Source: CAYFUR01 sp964346275 (GTDB lineage Bacteria; Sumerlaeota; Sumerlaeia; SLMS01). Taken from it: 5,045 nt of DNA. Made by a program: the position numbers and the translations under genes. The first letter of the stretch is position 1; each line of letters begins with the position of its first letter. Shown here in pieces: positions 5,034 through 5,045 of the stretch. The notes under the pieces were generated by a model that saw only the letters and a list, made by a program, of their open reading frames with translations, was not told the DNA's origin and ran no database searches. The stretch lies in assembly GCA_964346275.1 (NCBI GenBank), contig CAYFUR010000163.1:1-5045 (forward strand), given 5' to 3'.

Positions 5034-5045
5034 CCGAAGCTTCGG
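5034..5045. repeat. Perfect 12-base palindrome at the window edge
   Basis: CCGAAGCTTCGG is identical to its reverse complement and ends one base before the GTG at 5032. If that GTG is the real start, the palindrome would sit where a ribosome binding site belongs and could be an operator. If the gene starts further upstream it is simply coding sequence (Arg-Ser-Phe-Gly). Confidence 0.4.

Overview
This window reads as chromosomal DNA from a moderately GC-rich bacterium, probably Gram-negative and quinone-using. It carries six protein-coding genes, five on the minus strand and one on the plus strand. I see no tRNA, rRNA, CRISPR array, transposase, phage gene or attachment site. The mix of a eukaryote-like Ser/Thr kinase fused to a cyclic-nucleotide-binding domain, a response-regulator-type winged helix, RbfA and a long-chain prenyl synthase resembles gene content seen in environmental lineages such as the Planctomycetes and their uncultivated relatives. 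That placement is only an inference; nothing here fixes the taxon.

Layout from right to left, in the direction of transcription of most genes. A winged-helix regulator of the OmpR/PhoB DNA-binding type (about 5032 to 4532, possibly 5'-truncated by the window edge) is followed after a short gap by rbfA (4479 to 4108, using an internal start). A 157-base gap holding a symmetrical GTGAAA/TTTCAC site then leads into an all-trans long-chain polyprenyl diphosphate synthase (3950 to 2988). All three lie on the minus strand. A plus-strand gene for a four-helix membrane protein with a Pro/Gln/Trp/Tyr-rich cytoplasmic tail (2153 to 2866) converges on the synthase. The 121-base convergent gap holds an acidic-codon hexanucleotide repeat in frame with the membrane protein. 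Left of the membrane protein, a 152-base divergent spacer with several small inverted repeats separates it from the minus-strand kinase gene (2000 to 570). The kinase gene is followed by a YjbQ/UPF0047 gene (478 to 71).

Functionally the window combines housekeeping (ribosome maturation, isoprenoid quinone side chain, YjbQ) with signalling (a kinase that probably senses a cyclic nucleotide or similar ligand, and a winged-helix regulator). The kinase and the membrane protein are divergently transcribed from one spacer, so shared regulation is possible, but the sequence does not prove a functional link. The points most worth a second look are the kinase with a C-terminal cyclic-nucleotide-binding domain and a non-RD catalytic loop, and the single in-frame TAG separating the membrane protein from a strongly acidic 32-codon extension. 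Next come the receiver-less winged-helix gene beside rbfA and the small palindromes in the regulatory gaps. I found no convincing evidence of a wholly new multi-gene system.
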